Shown here: piece after piece, positions 33,590 through 47,346 of the stretch
How positions within the stretch are numbered: the first letter of the stretch is position 1
How the letters are laid out: the number at the start of each line of letters is the position of its first letter
Assembly: GCF_003597395.2 (NCBI RefSeq)
Contig: NC_133769.1
Span: 42,139,287 to 42,203,286, forward strand
DNA: 64,000 nucleotides
From: Chelonoidis abingdonii
Lineage: Eukaryota > Chordata > Testudines > Testudinidae
Reading direction: 5' to 3'
The notes under the pieces: model-generated
What the model was told of the DNA's origin: nothing
Seen by the model: the letters and a program-made list of their open reading frames with translations, nothing else
Database searches by the model: none
Made by a program: the position numbers and the translations under genes

Positions 33590-33960
33590 ATTGGTCCATA
33601 TGAATATTTGAAAGGTATAATCCTAAAAAGGAAGAAGAATTAGTGTAAGATATATGGGATGACTAGGAGTAAACTGTACACAAGTTAAGAAAGGAGAATT
33701 TGGGGCTGAATATCAGGAAAAAATGTGTCGGGATGTTCCCTATTGTCCCTTGTCTATGGCTTTGTTCATCTGCAATAGCTGGTGTAAAAGTCTCCCAAGA
33801 GAAGAGATGGAAACCTATTTGCTTAGAATCTTTAAAATTAGACTAGGCAAAAGTACAAAAATGGCAAGTAGGAAACATTCCTGCATTGGGAGGAAAGTGG
33901 TCTAGGTGAGTGACTGGTCTGTTCCACTTCTAACTTGGATTCTGAATGAGATTCTTTCCA
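33590..33960 (+). repeat. probable CR1/L3-type LINE 3' fragment
   Basis: GAATATCAGGAAAAAATGTG, then a region resembling the CR1 3' UTR (CTGGTCTGTTCCACTTCTAA near 33920). Diverged and lacking a clear end, so subfamily unknown. Confidence 0.45.
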
Positions 33961-35054
33961 TAACAAAGCCCAGGACTTAAAAGTTACGATCTGCAATATT
34001 TACTTGCCAAAGTCTGAAGGCAATACATATTGTCTGGGGGATTAAAGGATTGATTCTCTTTGTGCTCTACTGAGGCAGAACTGAAATGTTTATAATGAAA
34101 GTAAAAGCTATTATAAATCATGAAGAAAGAAACCAGGCTGTAAGTCATCTTTACTGGATATAATATGATAGTGCCCTTTGAACATTAAGTGTATACATTG
34201 ATCTCATTAACAATATGTCTTTGTCTTTCTCAGTATTACAAAAAAGGGCTATATTCCCTTTTCAGTTACACCTCTGCAACCTCACTGAAGTTAATGGTGT
34301 TGGATCAACCTACTGGGAACAATTTGGTCAACTATATCTAGAAATTTCTGAAAACCAAAAATTTATCATTTTGGGAAGAGGTACGCTGTCTTTAGCACCA
34401 GCTGAACAACAATACAAAAAACAGATAGGTAGGAGACTCAAGACAAATTGACTAGTAACCTGAGGAAAAAAATATGGTTCAGAATGTGTGTATAACAGGA
34501 AGATTTTTCAGTCCTTTGTGGTGGAAGTTACACCTGGGACTGCTCTTGGAAAATGTCCAAATGTAACGAATTGTCAGAGTACAGAGGGGATGGTTAATCA
34601 TAGAACATGGGGGTAGGGAGGGGAAGAATCACAAAAGACCTGCCCATTTGGAATGTCATAAAAATGTCCTGAAATCAAGGTATTATTTTCTGAGTGGATC
34701 ACCAATTGGAAAAGCCAGTTAATATACATATAAAACTTTTACTGTCAATAATGAAGGACTTACACTTTGGCGATAAGCATCTGAAATCCACAGTTCAAGC
34801 TTTAATTATTTTATTTCCTCATCCATTTATAGTTGAAAACCTTTTGTATCTGGTAAGGGAGGAGTGATTGGCAAGGTGGTGTGGGGTGCCCACAAAGAAA
34901 CAAAGCGCCATCCTACTTGATAGCCCATGGGTTCTAAAGGATCCACTTCCTTTGGGGGCAGGCCTTGCAGCCTTTTCTCTGAGTGGGGCAAACCACCTCC
35001 TCCTTGGTGGGAATGGATGCTGTGTGCCTGGGTACCTGGAGAGGAAGGATGATA

Positions 35055-35250
35055 TGGGTGGTTAGAGTACTAGTTTAGGACTCAAAAGACTCAGGTTCAA
35101 TTCCTTCCTTCATTACACAGTCACCTAGCCTCTCTCTGTGCTTCAGTTTCCCATCTGTAAAATAGAGGTAATATTTCCCAACCTGACAGTGTTTTGAGCA
35201 TTAATACATTAAAGAATGTTGGGTGCTCAGATAACTATGGTGATGAGTGC
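35055..35250 (+). repeat. MIR/CORE-type SINE
   Basis: GACTCAGGTTCAATTCC (pol III B-box-like), GTGCTTCAGTTTCCCATCTG, TAAAATAGAGGTAATATTTC: a MIR-type SINE with recognisable head, core and tail. Same class as 29290-29470. Confidence 0.75.
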
Positions 35251-35904
35251 CATATAAGTACCTAAGATAGATAGATCTTGATAAGAGACTCCTCCTCCAC
35301 AGCCCACTGCCATGGGTTTTCCTGTGGGAAAGGATGATCTGACCCACTATAGGGTTTTAATGTGCAAATTATCAGTTGCTATAAGCAAATGTTGAAATCC
35401 TGCCTGAACTGTAAATACAGATTGTATATCCCCAAGAGAAAAGCATGACAGTCAAAGAAAAACAGCTCAAGTGATAGAAAAAAATATTCAGATTACTGCC
35501 CCTGAAAAATTAAAACTGTTCAAGTTCAGTGCTGAAATTTATTTTAAAATCAGTGGAAGAACAAATGACTGTCATTACCACAACAAAGCATGATATTAAA
35601 TACTGTGTGATAAAAGAAGATTAAGATAGAATCTGGAATTTACATTAATTCTACCTAGCCAAGTGGATTATTTTTTTTCTTAAATGCTTGAGAAAAATGA
35701 CAGTCAAATTGGATTTGAAAATGACTTGCATGACAATTATTCAAGTTCACTTTTGTGCCTCAGGAAACATTTAAAAAAAAAGATATTTTGTTTTCACTAA
35801 AAGTTTGTTTGCTTTTCTGTATGTGGGGAATGAATCCCTGTAGAGCATAGCCCCTGGAAGTCATTTGACTGACCTAGTCTGAATGGAATGCATTAGTAAC
35901 TAGG

Positions 35905-36245
35905 GCCTGTTCTACATGAGGAAATTAGGTCGATATAACTACATTGCTCAGGGGTGTGAAAAATCCACCTCCCTCAGCGACAGTTAAACTGACTTAATCT
36001 CAGTGCAGACAGTGCTAGTCTGACTGGGAAATTCTCCCATCAACCTCGCTACCAGTGGGAGCTGCGATTGACTGAACCTGAGGATGCGGCAGGTAAACAA
36101 AGTGGCCTGGCCTGCCAAAGGTTGCCGATCCCTGATCTATGCCAATGGGAGAATCCCTCCCGTCAGCTTAGACAACATCTTCATTGAAGCATTACACTGG
36201 TGCAGCTGCCCCACGGCAGTGTTTTAAGTATAGACAAGCCCCAAG
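35905..36245. repeat. palindromic MITE-like repeat containing a hAT end
   Basis: Left GGGCCTGTTCTACATGAGG and right AGTATAGACAAGCCCC are inverted ends. The middle is interrupted at about 36050-36136 by a hAT-type end (GCGGCAGGTAAACAAAGTGG ... CTGCCAAAGGTTGCCGATCC then CTG). The element resumes afterwards with GCCAATGGGAGAATCCCTCC. Confidence 0.55.
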
Positions 36246-39200
36246 ATTAACTCTGATACATTCTAGAAAATACAGCTTCATATATTTACTTTTCTGCCAT
36301 TTCTATTTTTACCAAGAATTAAAAAGCATTAATGCGATATTATGAGCAAATATGAGGTACAGTTCTTTTTTTCACTTACCCTGGTGTAACTCCTAGTGGG
36401 AGAGCACAATCTAGCTCAAGCTATTCAACATAACAAATATATTTCTACTGAAACAGTGAGTGCTCAGTCTGCTAAGAATAACCATTAACACTGTGTGGAA
36501 AAGGACATTAATAATCCAGAACTACTATATGCTCAATGATGGATTCACTATATAATTCTTTTAGCCATTAATTATCCATTTGGGAAAGTATTGTACATCA
36601 ACTAAAGAACAGTTCAGAGCTTGTTTAAAAGTGGGTTCCATATTCACTTCTTGAGAAAAGCCCTGTGCCTATTATTCCAGCTAAATATTGGGTGAACTGG
36701 TAGAACTGAAGAGGCAGTTGAAAACAATATGGCAGATTACAAGAGGATTCTTTTTTAGGGTCTGATTAAAAGCCCACTGAGCTCAATGAAGCTCTTTTAA
36801 TTTGTTTTGGCTTGATGGCTTTGAATCAGGCTGCAAAAATCTGGTGGGTTCAGAATAGAGCCAGCTCCTACACCCCCGCAAAAGCCAGTGTTCACAGTTT
36901 GTTTCAGAAATTTCCTCCCTTTTTCTAATTGTTGAATGGCTGTAGCTGTTGGAAAAATGGGGGAAAATTCATGGGAAAATGTTCAGAATTAAAAAACAAA
37001 TTTCAGCAAAATTTCAAAATTCAAGAAACGTTGACCTGCTCTAGTCAGGCTACTAAAGGGCAATCTTAAACATTATCTGAACCATCTGAAATTTTCGCAT
37101 CTGCAAAACTAGACTGGAAGACCAAACCCTCCATGGAAATTTCCATTGACGTCAATGGTTCTGTGGCTATTTATACCAGCAAAAAATGTGGTTCTTAGAT
37201 TAAAATAGTTGGTGGTGTGAGGTTTTTAAGGAAATCTGAAATCAGATGAGTGTAGCAGGGTTTCAAGCTTCATCATAAAATTCCAGCATCTTAGTTCTTT
37301 TTGTCCTCTATAGGGTCTCATCACACAAGTCTTTTGTGCACAGAATGTTCATTAAAGCAGATGGGAGTTCTGCACTCAGAGCTGTTGCAAGATCAGGCCC
37401 TTAATCATATACTATTCAGAGAGAGAAAACTGGGAAATAGCTTTCAAAAGAGCAGGTGCACAACTTTAAAACTGCTGTATATGTTGCCATTGCCAGGTGA
37501 GGGGGCCTGTTACAATGTTGGCTGCTAATTGTCAGTGTGCTTTCAGGATATGAATGTTTTACTCTGTTCTGCAGCGTGGATAATGGGAATGCTTTCCTCA
37601 GAAAAATAAAAGCCGGACTATTCTATTTGTTCTTGTTTCACCATTTATAAAAAATCTTAAGGGATCTGTCCCATGATAATTAATCTTTAATTGCAAAATC
37701 TAATACCAGACACAAGAAACCACCTTACCTTAAAAAAAAATCTGTCACAGATGTTTTAAGTAGGAATATGGGGATGAATTGAGAGCTGGTGTAAATGGGT
37801 TCAATTCCATAGACTTCAATTAGCCGGAATTCCTCCTGAGGGCTCCAAATGAGTGTGTTGCAGAAGAATCATTCTGCATACCTGGATATATCACTTAATC
37901 AATGATCCACCCTATCCTGACTCTTGAGAGGCAAGAGACACTGGCAGCATTATTCTGTACAGTACCTGCATTCCCCAGGTTCACTATCATCTGTCCATGT
38001 TATGAACGTAAGGAGGAAAAAGATTTGTGTACCTGCCTATGACCTGCCAGTAACTGTCCATAAGATCATAGCCATCTGTCACAGTTTCAGCATAACTGAA
38101 CCTGTGTTCACCCTTTGTGCTGCCTTGAGGGAACCCACTTAGAGTTCCTGGCTCCAAGATATCACCTTTCTTGGAGGGAGATCTTTATGTGTGTCTCTGT
38201 CTCCTGACCAGGGTTTTTAAAGCTGCATAGCTCCCTGCTTACAATGTGATATCCCCAGCAAGCCAGTCTTCTCAAAAGGCCAGTGCTTGTGCTCTGCTTC
38301 CTCTTTCTAGGGCTGTGAACAGTATATGCCAGCAGTTACAAGTTACCACACAGCTCTTTCTAAGCAAGCACATTTATTCATAAGGTAAAAGCACTACAGA
38401 GAAAAGATATAAAAGCAATAAAAGTTCCTATATGCATGCTAAAAGATTACCAGAAGTCACCCATCAGTCTTATGGGACCCTAATAGGCCAAGATCTTTAC
38501 AAAACTTCTGCAGGTTTTGGTCCTCCTTTGGACAGAAGGTCCTGTCTGTCTGCTGGATCAGAAAAAAATGCCCTGAGTCAGTTCAAATGCAGTCCTTTTT
38601 ATGCCCAAAGCCCTTTGTTGTCTGTTGGCCTCTGAAAACCCAGATGAGGCCTGGATTAGCAAGTATTCCCAGGGAATGGTACCTCTCTGGAGGTGTTTAC
38701 AACCTGAGTGCTTCATTGTAATTCCCCACCCACCCCCTCTTCTTAGTTCCTGATAGAACTGTGGTGACTTCCCCCTCCCCCCCGCCCTGTTGGAGCTGCA
38801 TACATTCTCTGGGCCACAGTGATACTTAAACCATTGATACACTTAATACAATAAGGTTCCCAAAGGTACTGCGTGCAGTCATCCAGAATGCCGTGATATA
38901 GCTAAGCCATGATTTGGTACACTGGGTTTTGAACATGAATGAGACTGGTGTTTTGAAAAGAAACTAAATGGCCAATTAACTTGAAAAATGCACAATCCAG
39001 TATTAATAGTGTCTGGTCAGAAAATACTCAGAACTGGAAAAGGAGGGGGTGCAGACTGTGAATAAGGTGAATCATAGAAATGAGAAATTTTCCTGCTATG
39101 CGACCTAAATGGTCCTTTTCTTTAGTTCATCTTATCATTTTTAACTATACTTTCTTGTATTCTATATCCTACATGATTTTTCTTCATCCTTGGTGTGTAC

Positions 39201-39715
39201 ACACTTCCAGGAGTTGTAGATTCTTGTCATCTCCCTATATAGTTGCTGCTTAGCTAAGCTATCTCTCTAAATCTCTTTTGGCAAACCAATTTTCCACATT
39301 TAACCCATTCAAAACCAAGCCCATATTTAAAAAAAAACAAAAAAAAGACTAGTGATTTTGGGTGTCACAAGTGCTAAACAATCTGAGAGTCAAGCTCTTT
39401 TACGCGGGGAATCCGAAATCACTTGTCATTTTTGAAAAAGTTCACCATAATATTTTATGCTCAAACAGTAAATGCACCCCCAAACTGAAAATAAATAAAT
39501 AAAAATTAACCACTGTGGTTGTATTGTAGCATATTATTTTTCTGTTACTTTAAAAAGGGTTTTGGAATTTGCAACAACTCTTCCTAGGTTAGTTTTGGGC
39601 TTTGGCTCTGATGAGGTTCCACGTGGATGTAAAATCTGCCTGCTTGGGTTAGTCTGCAGGATTGGGGCCCTAGTCTCTCTGTGGCTCATTTCTCCTTCTG
39701 TTGCTTATGGGGACT

Positions 39716-39738
39716 GTGCGTGTGTGTGTGTGTGTGTG
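39716..39738. repeat. (GT)n microsatellite
   Basis: Uninterrupted GT run after GTGC. Simple-sequence repeat, likely length-polymorphic. Confidence 0.9.
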
Positions 39739-42700
39739 CATGTTAAGATAAGCTCATGCATGCATGAGAGGTACTCGGGTACTGTAGTGACCAGAACCAC
39801 TGAAAAGCCTGCACATAAAAGAAATCTAACTAACTGATTGCCTATGGGAGATTCTGGGAGTTCAACACTTCTGGAGATCAGGTCACTTATTTAGATGCCT
39901 AACTATGGATTTATGAGACTATCTTTTGGTATTCAGGTGAAAATGTTGAAAAACATTTCTGAAGACCACATTTTGTATAAGGGGTTTGGTCCTGGTTCTG
40001 AGCAGTCTGGTCCCAATCAAGGAAAGCACTAAAGCACTTGCTTCACTGTAAGATTGTGTGTTGTTCCATGGCTTCAGTAGAACTATGCATGTGCTGATAC
40101 GCTTTGCTGGATCATGGCCAGGGTGCTCAGCACCTTGCATTGTTGAGCCGTAGGCACGTAACTATTCCATCCATAAATGCAGATGCTGCATGTCTCAGGA
40201 TAAGACTCTAAAGTTTTTTTTTTTTTACATACAGCTTTCTGTAAGGACCTTAAAGATTTCTCCATTTCCAGTATGCAATATTATAGGACCTTCCATAGAC
40301 AGGCTATTGCTCCTTCTTTCTTTAGGATATTTTGACTTCTGTTGGTACTGAAGTCACTTAGGTGGACTAATGTAATAATGATAATAACTAATGCTACATT
40401 TTAGTTTATGATTCCTATCTGCTGCAGCACTTCAGCTACTTCCAAGTAACGTAGTTAAAAGCATTAAAATATTAAAACACAGAGCAAGTGAAGCATAAAA
40501 ATAATGCCATATGGATAAATAAAATAATTGGGCTGTGCCAAAAGCTTTTTCAAGTAAAGATGCTTATCTCTCTCTCTAAACAGCACACGTCTGTGGCATT
40601 TCTTAACTCTGGGGGCAGCATGACACAGAGACATAGGGAGGCAAAGATACTCCCTGTAACTAACATCTTCTTGGAAGCCCTAATGAAAGAATATAGTAGT
40701 TATGACTTTAACTGGGATACTTTTTCAGGCCCAGTGACTAAAAACATGAGTTACAGTGTTACATGTCAATAATAATGAATCTCACTGATGTTACTAAAAT
40801 CTCCTATTGAAAAGATTAAGGAAAAGTCTTTGCTAAGAAATGCTACATACTTATTTATTCCTACTTGGTAAAAGCTAACTGCTGCCCTTGCTTGCACATA
40901 TTAGAAAAGAGGGGACATCATAGTGGCAATCCCAAACCAGCACTCACGCAGTGCTATACAGTCTCTGCTGCCACCCAGAATCCCTTGAGAAAGCACTACG
41001 AGAAATAGCTGGCAAGATGGTGAGCCCATGACCTGAGGCGTGGTTGTCGTGGGGAAAATGGAGATATCCTAGGCCATAAACCAGCCTATGCATATGCTAC
41101 ATTAGCAGCAAATACTGTCTGACAGAATATCAAATACGGGCATTGTTACCATTCAGAGAACTAGCAATATATGTCATTTGATATGGTAAGCTGCCCATAC
41201 TAGGCCAACATGTTAGAAACTGCCCATCCTATTGACAATATCAGGCTGTCTTTTGTGCTAGCCAAGCCTCCAGCACTATACCACTGGATTTGCTCAGGGC
41301 AAGATTTCACTCTGAGTATTTTGAGACTAGTTCTGCTCTTGAAGGCATTTAAACAACTCCCATGGAAATCAGTGAGAACTTCTGAAGTGGGTCTGAGGGA
41401 AGAATGTGGTCCATTAAGACGTACTGCCATCCATGTGCGCAAAGTGCTTCTTCATTTGGTTATTGTTAAAAAGTAATTTACAAAAGAGTTCTAGGATGAT
41501 GTAAATTAAGAAATAACATTTTGCATTTGACCTAGTACTTAAAGAAATACAGTAAAGTCTGGATGAAATTCACCCTCTGAATTAGGACAATACAAGACCT
41601 GTACGCTGCTTAATCCAATTTAAGACCTAAATAGGGTTGATTTTTATTCTCTGAGAATTGAAAAATTCATTTAATAGCAAGTGAACAGATATTGAAACTG
41701 ACAGCGTCACTAAGACAAGTTCACCATACTTTGGAAAATATCCAGCTAGAAAGGCTCAGGAATATTATATCTTTTTTAAGTATGGGAGTATCGAATATAC
41801 ACTAGCAGTAGCTGAACATTATACTGTCATACAATTCTCTTGCTACTTAAGAGTTGGAAAGCAGACATAACAATAGTTCCATACATCTCTGACCATTTTA
41901 CAGAGCTACATGCGTTTGTCCCTTATCTGAAAGCATTACACTAAATGATCATTGAACTGGCCATCTATCATGGAGGTCACTCCAAAGTACTTACAAGTTT
42001 AACACCCAGAATGATGAGGGTAATTACTTGTTCCTGAAACATATGCCATAATTTATGAATATTAAACAACATGAGAGATCAAATCCTGGTGTGAGCAGAT
42101 ATCCAAGCAATCATCTTGACATTTATTCCATTAGAACCTTTCTTTCACTAAGACAGTGAGAACATACTTATGTAACCATATAAATCAATGCAACAAGAGG
42201 CGTATGTAGATAGATATCAATTATTATAAATAAGCAAAGAAATAGGTATATAAACACAATTTGTGCACTTGGATTTCAATTACATTTTGCAAATGTTATG
42301 ATGCAGGGGTTTATCATGCTCTTTTATTACTCACCAGAGAGGAATACTTGGAACATAATTAATAAGGTTCCTTTTCCCCTGTCATTTATGCCCTACATAT
42401 TTCAGTGTTCAATGTAATTTAGTTGAGAAAACTGTGTACTCTGAATTAAATTGCAGAAAACTGGTGTTCTGTCATCCTACAATATTTGACCCAGATTCTT
42501 TCTAATACTGGGATCCAGTAGGTGCAGAACAAAGAGGAGGGTGGCGCCTGTTATGGTTCCCTGAGCTTATGGGTTGATCTGCGCTAACCCAAACTGCTCT
42601 AACTCGTGCAAATTGGCTGTAGTCCCCAAATGACCATGCACCAGTGGGGATTGCTGGAGCGTGGCATGCTCAGGTTGCATCACTTCCCCACCTCTTCTCT

Positions 42701-42989
42701 TTCCACCTGCACTTGGGGCATAAGAGCAGGCTGTACTGGATCTATGCTCACCTGGAAGTCCTCCAGGCAGAAAGAATCTCCATTTGGGAGTTTAGGAGCT
42801 TCCATTCCTTTTGTGATGCAGGAGTCGTGGAAAGGGGCGGAGCCAGACACTACTCACTAATTTATGGAATTTTGTTTCTACTCCCCATTGTCTGTTACCC
42901 GCTGAGGACCCGAATCTGTCTCCTTTACTCTGGCTGAGTATTAGCTTACTTCAGCAATGGTTCAGCTAAAGTCGGACAACTGGAAGAAA

Positions 42990-43250
42990 GCCAGTATATA
43001 GACATGGTAAAAGGAATGACTTAGATGTAGATAAGCTGGTTAGCTTGACATCAGTCCCGGGCAAAATAATGGAACAGATGATATAAGATGCCATCCATAA
43101 AGAATTAACGGATGGGAATTTAATGAATGCGGGTCAATATGGATGTAAGGAATGTAGTTCTTGTCAAATGAACTTATTATACTTTTGATTGTAAAGATGT
43201 TGATGTGAAACATTTAGACTTCTTTAGGGCATTGTTAGTATCACATGGTA
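42990..43250 (+). mobile_element. CR1-like LINE fragment, reverse-transcriptase N-terminal region
   Basis: Conceptual reading gives LVSLTSVPGKIMEQMI at 43030-43090, a conserved stretch just before the reverse-transcriptase fingers, and later VKHLDFFRALLVSHG with frame breaks between. Both ends are truncated. Confidence 0.65.
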
Positions 43251-43794
43251 TTCTGTGAAGGGCTGAGCTAATCCTAACCCTTGCTGCCTTAAGGGCTCTC
43301 AGCACCTTGCTGAAAATCCCTAATGACTGGTATTTTATTCAGTTCTTAGCAATGGGGTCAATGATGGCTTTAGGTTTTAGCTAAATAAGCTTCTGTTTAC
43401 GGGGGTCACAATGCAAAATCCCCTGTCCTGAATTTCTGCTGCCATTGCTCCTATGCCAATATCTGACTGAACTTTAAGAAGAGGCTGCTTCCCCCTGATC
43501 TGAGAGATTCACAGGCTTCATTCTTGGGCATTCTGGATGCCATTTCCCAATATTCATGCCAGCTGGTGTTTTGGGGTTTGAGATTGCCAGGGTTCTTTGC
43601 ATCTATGTATCTTATCTAGATTAGATATTTCAAAGTTACTTATCACTTTGCTATGTCAGCAAGGGAGATTACACAAAAAATTAGCAATGCATGGGCAAGC
43701 AGTGGGGTCTGCCCGTAGCTGCATGCCATCAGGAGCCTCTTCCCATGGATGTGAGGCTGGAGTAGATGTACTCTAGTCAGATTATCCTCTAAAC

Positions 43795-44007
43795 CAGTGG
43801 TTTTCAAACTTTTGTATTGGTGACCCCTTTCACACAGCAAGCCTCTGAGCATGGTCCCCTCCTTATAAATTCAATTATTTTTTATATTTAACACTATTAA
43901 AAATGCTGGATGCAAAATGGGGTTTGGGGTGGAGACTGTCAGCTCATACTACCCATGTAATTTTGTGACCCCCTGAGGGGCCACAACCCCCAGTTTGAGA
44001 ACCCCTG
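43795..44007. mobile_element. non-autonomous hAT-like element, 213 bp
   Basis: Inverted ends CAGTGGTTTTCAAACTTTTG and (right) CAGTTTGAGAACCCCTG. Exact 8-bp duplication CTCTAAAC at 43787-43794 and 44008-44015. Its left end is almost the same as that of the 748-bp element at 13142. Confidence 0.92.
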
Positions 44008-46931
44008 CTCTAAACCATCCAGGAATGGGTCCCTGGCGAGTGGAACAGGGAGGACAACTGGTGTGGGGCTGAGTGCTGAAGGAGACTGACATCTTGCTTG
44101 AAAATCCCATATGCCTGCTGAAAGCATGCAGAGAGAAAAAGAATATAATCAGGAGCAGACAGAGGGAACCATGGGAGAATAGAGAAAATAAGAGAGAGAA
44201 GATAAGTATGTGGGGAGCAAACCCCCTCGTTGCTATAGACAAGTTACACAAATTTTTCTTCATTGCCTGAACTGTAAAAACCCAAAAAAATAGGAGCAGT
44301 GAGTCTAATAAAGCCAACCCAGTTCTGCTGAAGATAGTGAGGAGCAAAAAGAACTTTGAAAAATATCAAAAAAAGAATAATAAGTAAAATATTACAATTC
44401 CCCCACTGTGAATAGGAGGAATATATTTGTGGTATCTTTTTGGTTATCTGCAATATTATAATTTGCAAAACATGTAGCTAACCTACAAATGCTCCAGACT
44501 TATGCATTTCATTTCAAATATATGCATAACAGTTCATTTTAAAAGTGCTCATTTTCTATCTCATGTAATCTATGAAACCAGCTCTGAAAAGTGCACATTA
44601 GCTAAGGGCATCATCTATCAGTGTCACTGTCTGCCCAAACTTTAATGAAGAAATCACACACATGACAAATTTGGAATGGATGGAATATTATTTTTTAACA
44701 TATTGTCATTATGTTTTTCAAAAGGGTCTAACTTCAAATTATATATATATATAAAAAAAAACATTTTTTTCCTCCTGTATCCCTGAAGTCAAAATTATCA
44801 AGTCAGGTATTCACTGTATATGCCTTTCCAAGTCTTTCCTGTTGGTTGGTTATGAAACCCAGAAAGAATATTTTCTGCCATCAGGAGCATCTGTCTCCTT
44901 GGCAGAATCCTCAGGCACTTGTGTTGGCATTCTGTAGTTTCTTGATGGTTGGCCATGTGGTTAAGCTATAGACTTACTGTCTGAACTGCCTCATCCTCTA
45001 TTTGACTCACTGTTAATGCAAAAGTGCACTCTACTTCTTATTTTCCATATGATTGTGACTGATACTTGGTATCAACGTAGGAAGATATTCCCCAACATGT
45101 ATTACATTGTTTGAATTTGTTGTCTCCCAGGTTTGAGACCAGTGGGCTGAGTTTTCTGAATTGTTTCAAGAGAGAAACACCCTATCCGTCTAAGGAAACA
45201 GGATTTATGATTTGAGAGTATTTATGCTATGCCAGTGCAGGGGGCTGTGTATGCAGCTGAATGTAGTATAATGACCAGTATATTACTTGTATTTAAAAAA
45301 AAAAAGATTAAGCAAAAGCAGGCTTTACAGGAAGGATAGTACTCAAATTGTCCTCTAGAGAGCTCATCCAAAAAACGTGATCATTTATCAAGAGATTAGG
45401 AGATTATCTACTGCTTAGTTCTTGCTTTGACCCTAAAGGTCAATAAGAAATACAAGGTTGGGGAATAATAGTCAGGAGGTAGATCTGGGACTCAGTCTTC
45501 TTCCATAGAAAATATCCTTGAAAGACAGACAGAGAATAAGGGAGCAGAGAAAGAAGGATGGTATGGTGAAAGTGCCTATTAACACTATTTGGACAGGGGG
45601 CTGCAAATACAATTCTAAATTTCCTATTAAAAATAGATATATTTTCAGTCAGGATATATAACATGACCTTATGGTACCTCAGTATCACAATAATAGTGTC
45701 ATGAAGGTTTCCAATCCGTCGCTCCTATTAAAGGATTAATTGGCCATAATACGTTTGTTACCTGAAATCCTACCTCTGCTGTCTTGACTCTTGGACTGAT
45801 AAAACCTATGTTTCTTAGCATTTGAAATGTCTCAGAAAAGGCTTTTCAGGCTGGGAACACTGTATTTCCAGAATTGCACCAAAGCTGTGCTTATTCATTG
45901 TCAAACATAATATTATGAAGGACAGGGAACAGATAGATGTGAACATACACACTTAATGTTTCCTGCAAACACTGTCCATGTTACATTTTTGGGCAGATGT
46001 ATTACTTCACTGAAAATTAGCTTCCTTGAACTTATGCACGTTTACTGGAAGAATCAATGGTATTCCTCTGAGGTGTTATTTTTTATTGTTATTCGCTTTA
46101 CTTGGGAGATTTTGGGACTGATGTTGCCATGTAAAATTGAGCATTAAATCACATCTGGTCAATAAAACCCCCATGGGACATTTTACGAGGGTTGGGGTAT
46201 TATTAATTGCACTGTCCTAACCCATTTTCTGTAGAAGTAATTACATAGGGCTCGATCTAGCACCCAATTGAGTCAAAGGACCCCTACAAATTTGTATCCA
46301 CAGTTTTAAAGGAAGGTATTTATACTTCTTAACTTTCCTAAAAGCTGTTGTGTTGTAAGGCACCATGGACAACTCTAGAGGCAGTTGTTTATCACTGGAG
46401 GATGAAGCAGCCAGCAGACACATTAATTATTTTCTAAAGCACTTTGGGATCCCTTTGGAAGACAGATACAATACACATGCAATATCTGTTATGACTATTT
46501 GTTACTTTTAGCACAGGCACCAGGCAACCCCCTGGTTCATCTAAACATACTGAAAACCCTTGTGGAGAGTGAGATCATGACACAGTGACCTTGTTCAGCA
46601 GCGCCACTGGCCTTCGTCTTTGATAAAGTCTGAAATTTCCCATGGTTTGCTGGCAACAATTTTTTACATTGTTTTATGCTGCTCTTCATTGTGAGCCCTC
46701 AATGGACTCATGATAAACAGTGAACCTGCTGGGTAGAAAGCTGATAGGTCACAGACTAAAGCTCATGAGCTCTCAGTGCCCAGTTTTGCTGCAGTCAGTA
46801 TCAGCTCTGGAAAAAGAGATAAAACAAAACAAATGACCAAAAACCAATACACTGGATTTGTTCTGTCAGCTATGCAGCCTTTTTTTCCCAGGAATTTGCA
46901 AAGGAAGAAAAGTTAGGAGTGAGATTTAAAT

Positions 46932-47016
46932 GCACCTGGCACTGGCTGCTGTCAGAAGACAGGATACTGGGCTAGATGGACCTTTGGTCTGACCCATTAT
47001 GGCTGTTATGTTCTTA
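46932..47016 (+). mobile_element. CR1 LINE 3' terminus, 85 bp
   Basis: GCACCTGGCACTGGCTGCTG then GGATACTGGGCTAGATGGAC and TTATGTTCTTAA. Matches the end of the copy at 3495-4841. Extremely 5'-truncated. Confidence 0.88.
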
Positions 47017-47159
47017 AATGAAACTCCAGTTCTTTAAATGTACTTTGTCAGCCATTCAAAATAATGTTGCATAGTTTGCCAGCAAAGACATATTTTCCTC
47101 CTATGTATTGATGCTTTGTAAATCTTTATTTGGTAGTAGAAAAAGACACTTCACATATA

Positions 47160-47346
47160 CACCTCTACCCCGATATAAAGTGACCCGATATAACACGGAT
47201 TCGAATATAATGCGGTAAAGCAGTGCTCCGGGGGGCTGGGCTGTGCACTCCAGCGGACCAAATCATGTTCGATATAGCGCAATTTCACGTATAAGACGGT
47301 AAGATTTTTTGGCTCCCGAGGACAGTGTTATATCTGGGTAGAGGTG
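47160..47346. mobile_element. Tc1/mariner-like MITE, copy 1
   Basis: Inverted ends CACCTCTACCCCGATATAAA and (right) TTATATCTGGGTAGAGGTG. TA precedes it; CA follows (a decayed TA). The interior has repeated GATATAAC motifs. Same family as 58511-58701. Non-coding. Confidence 0.8.
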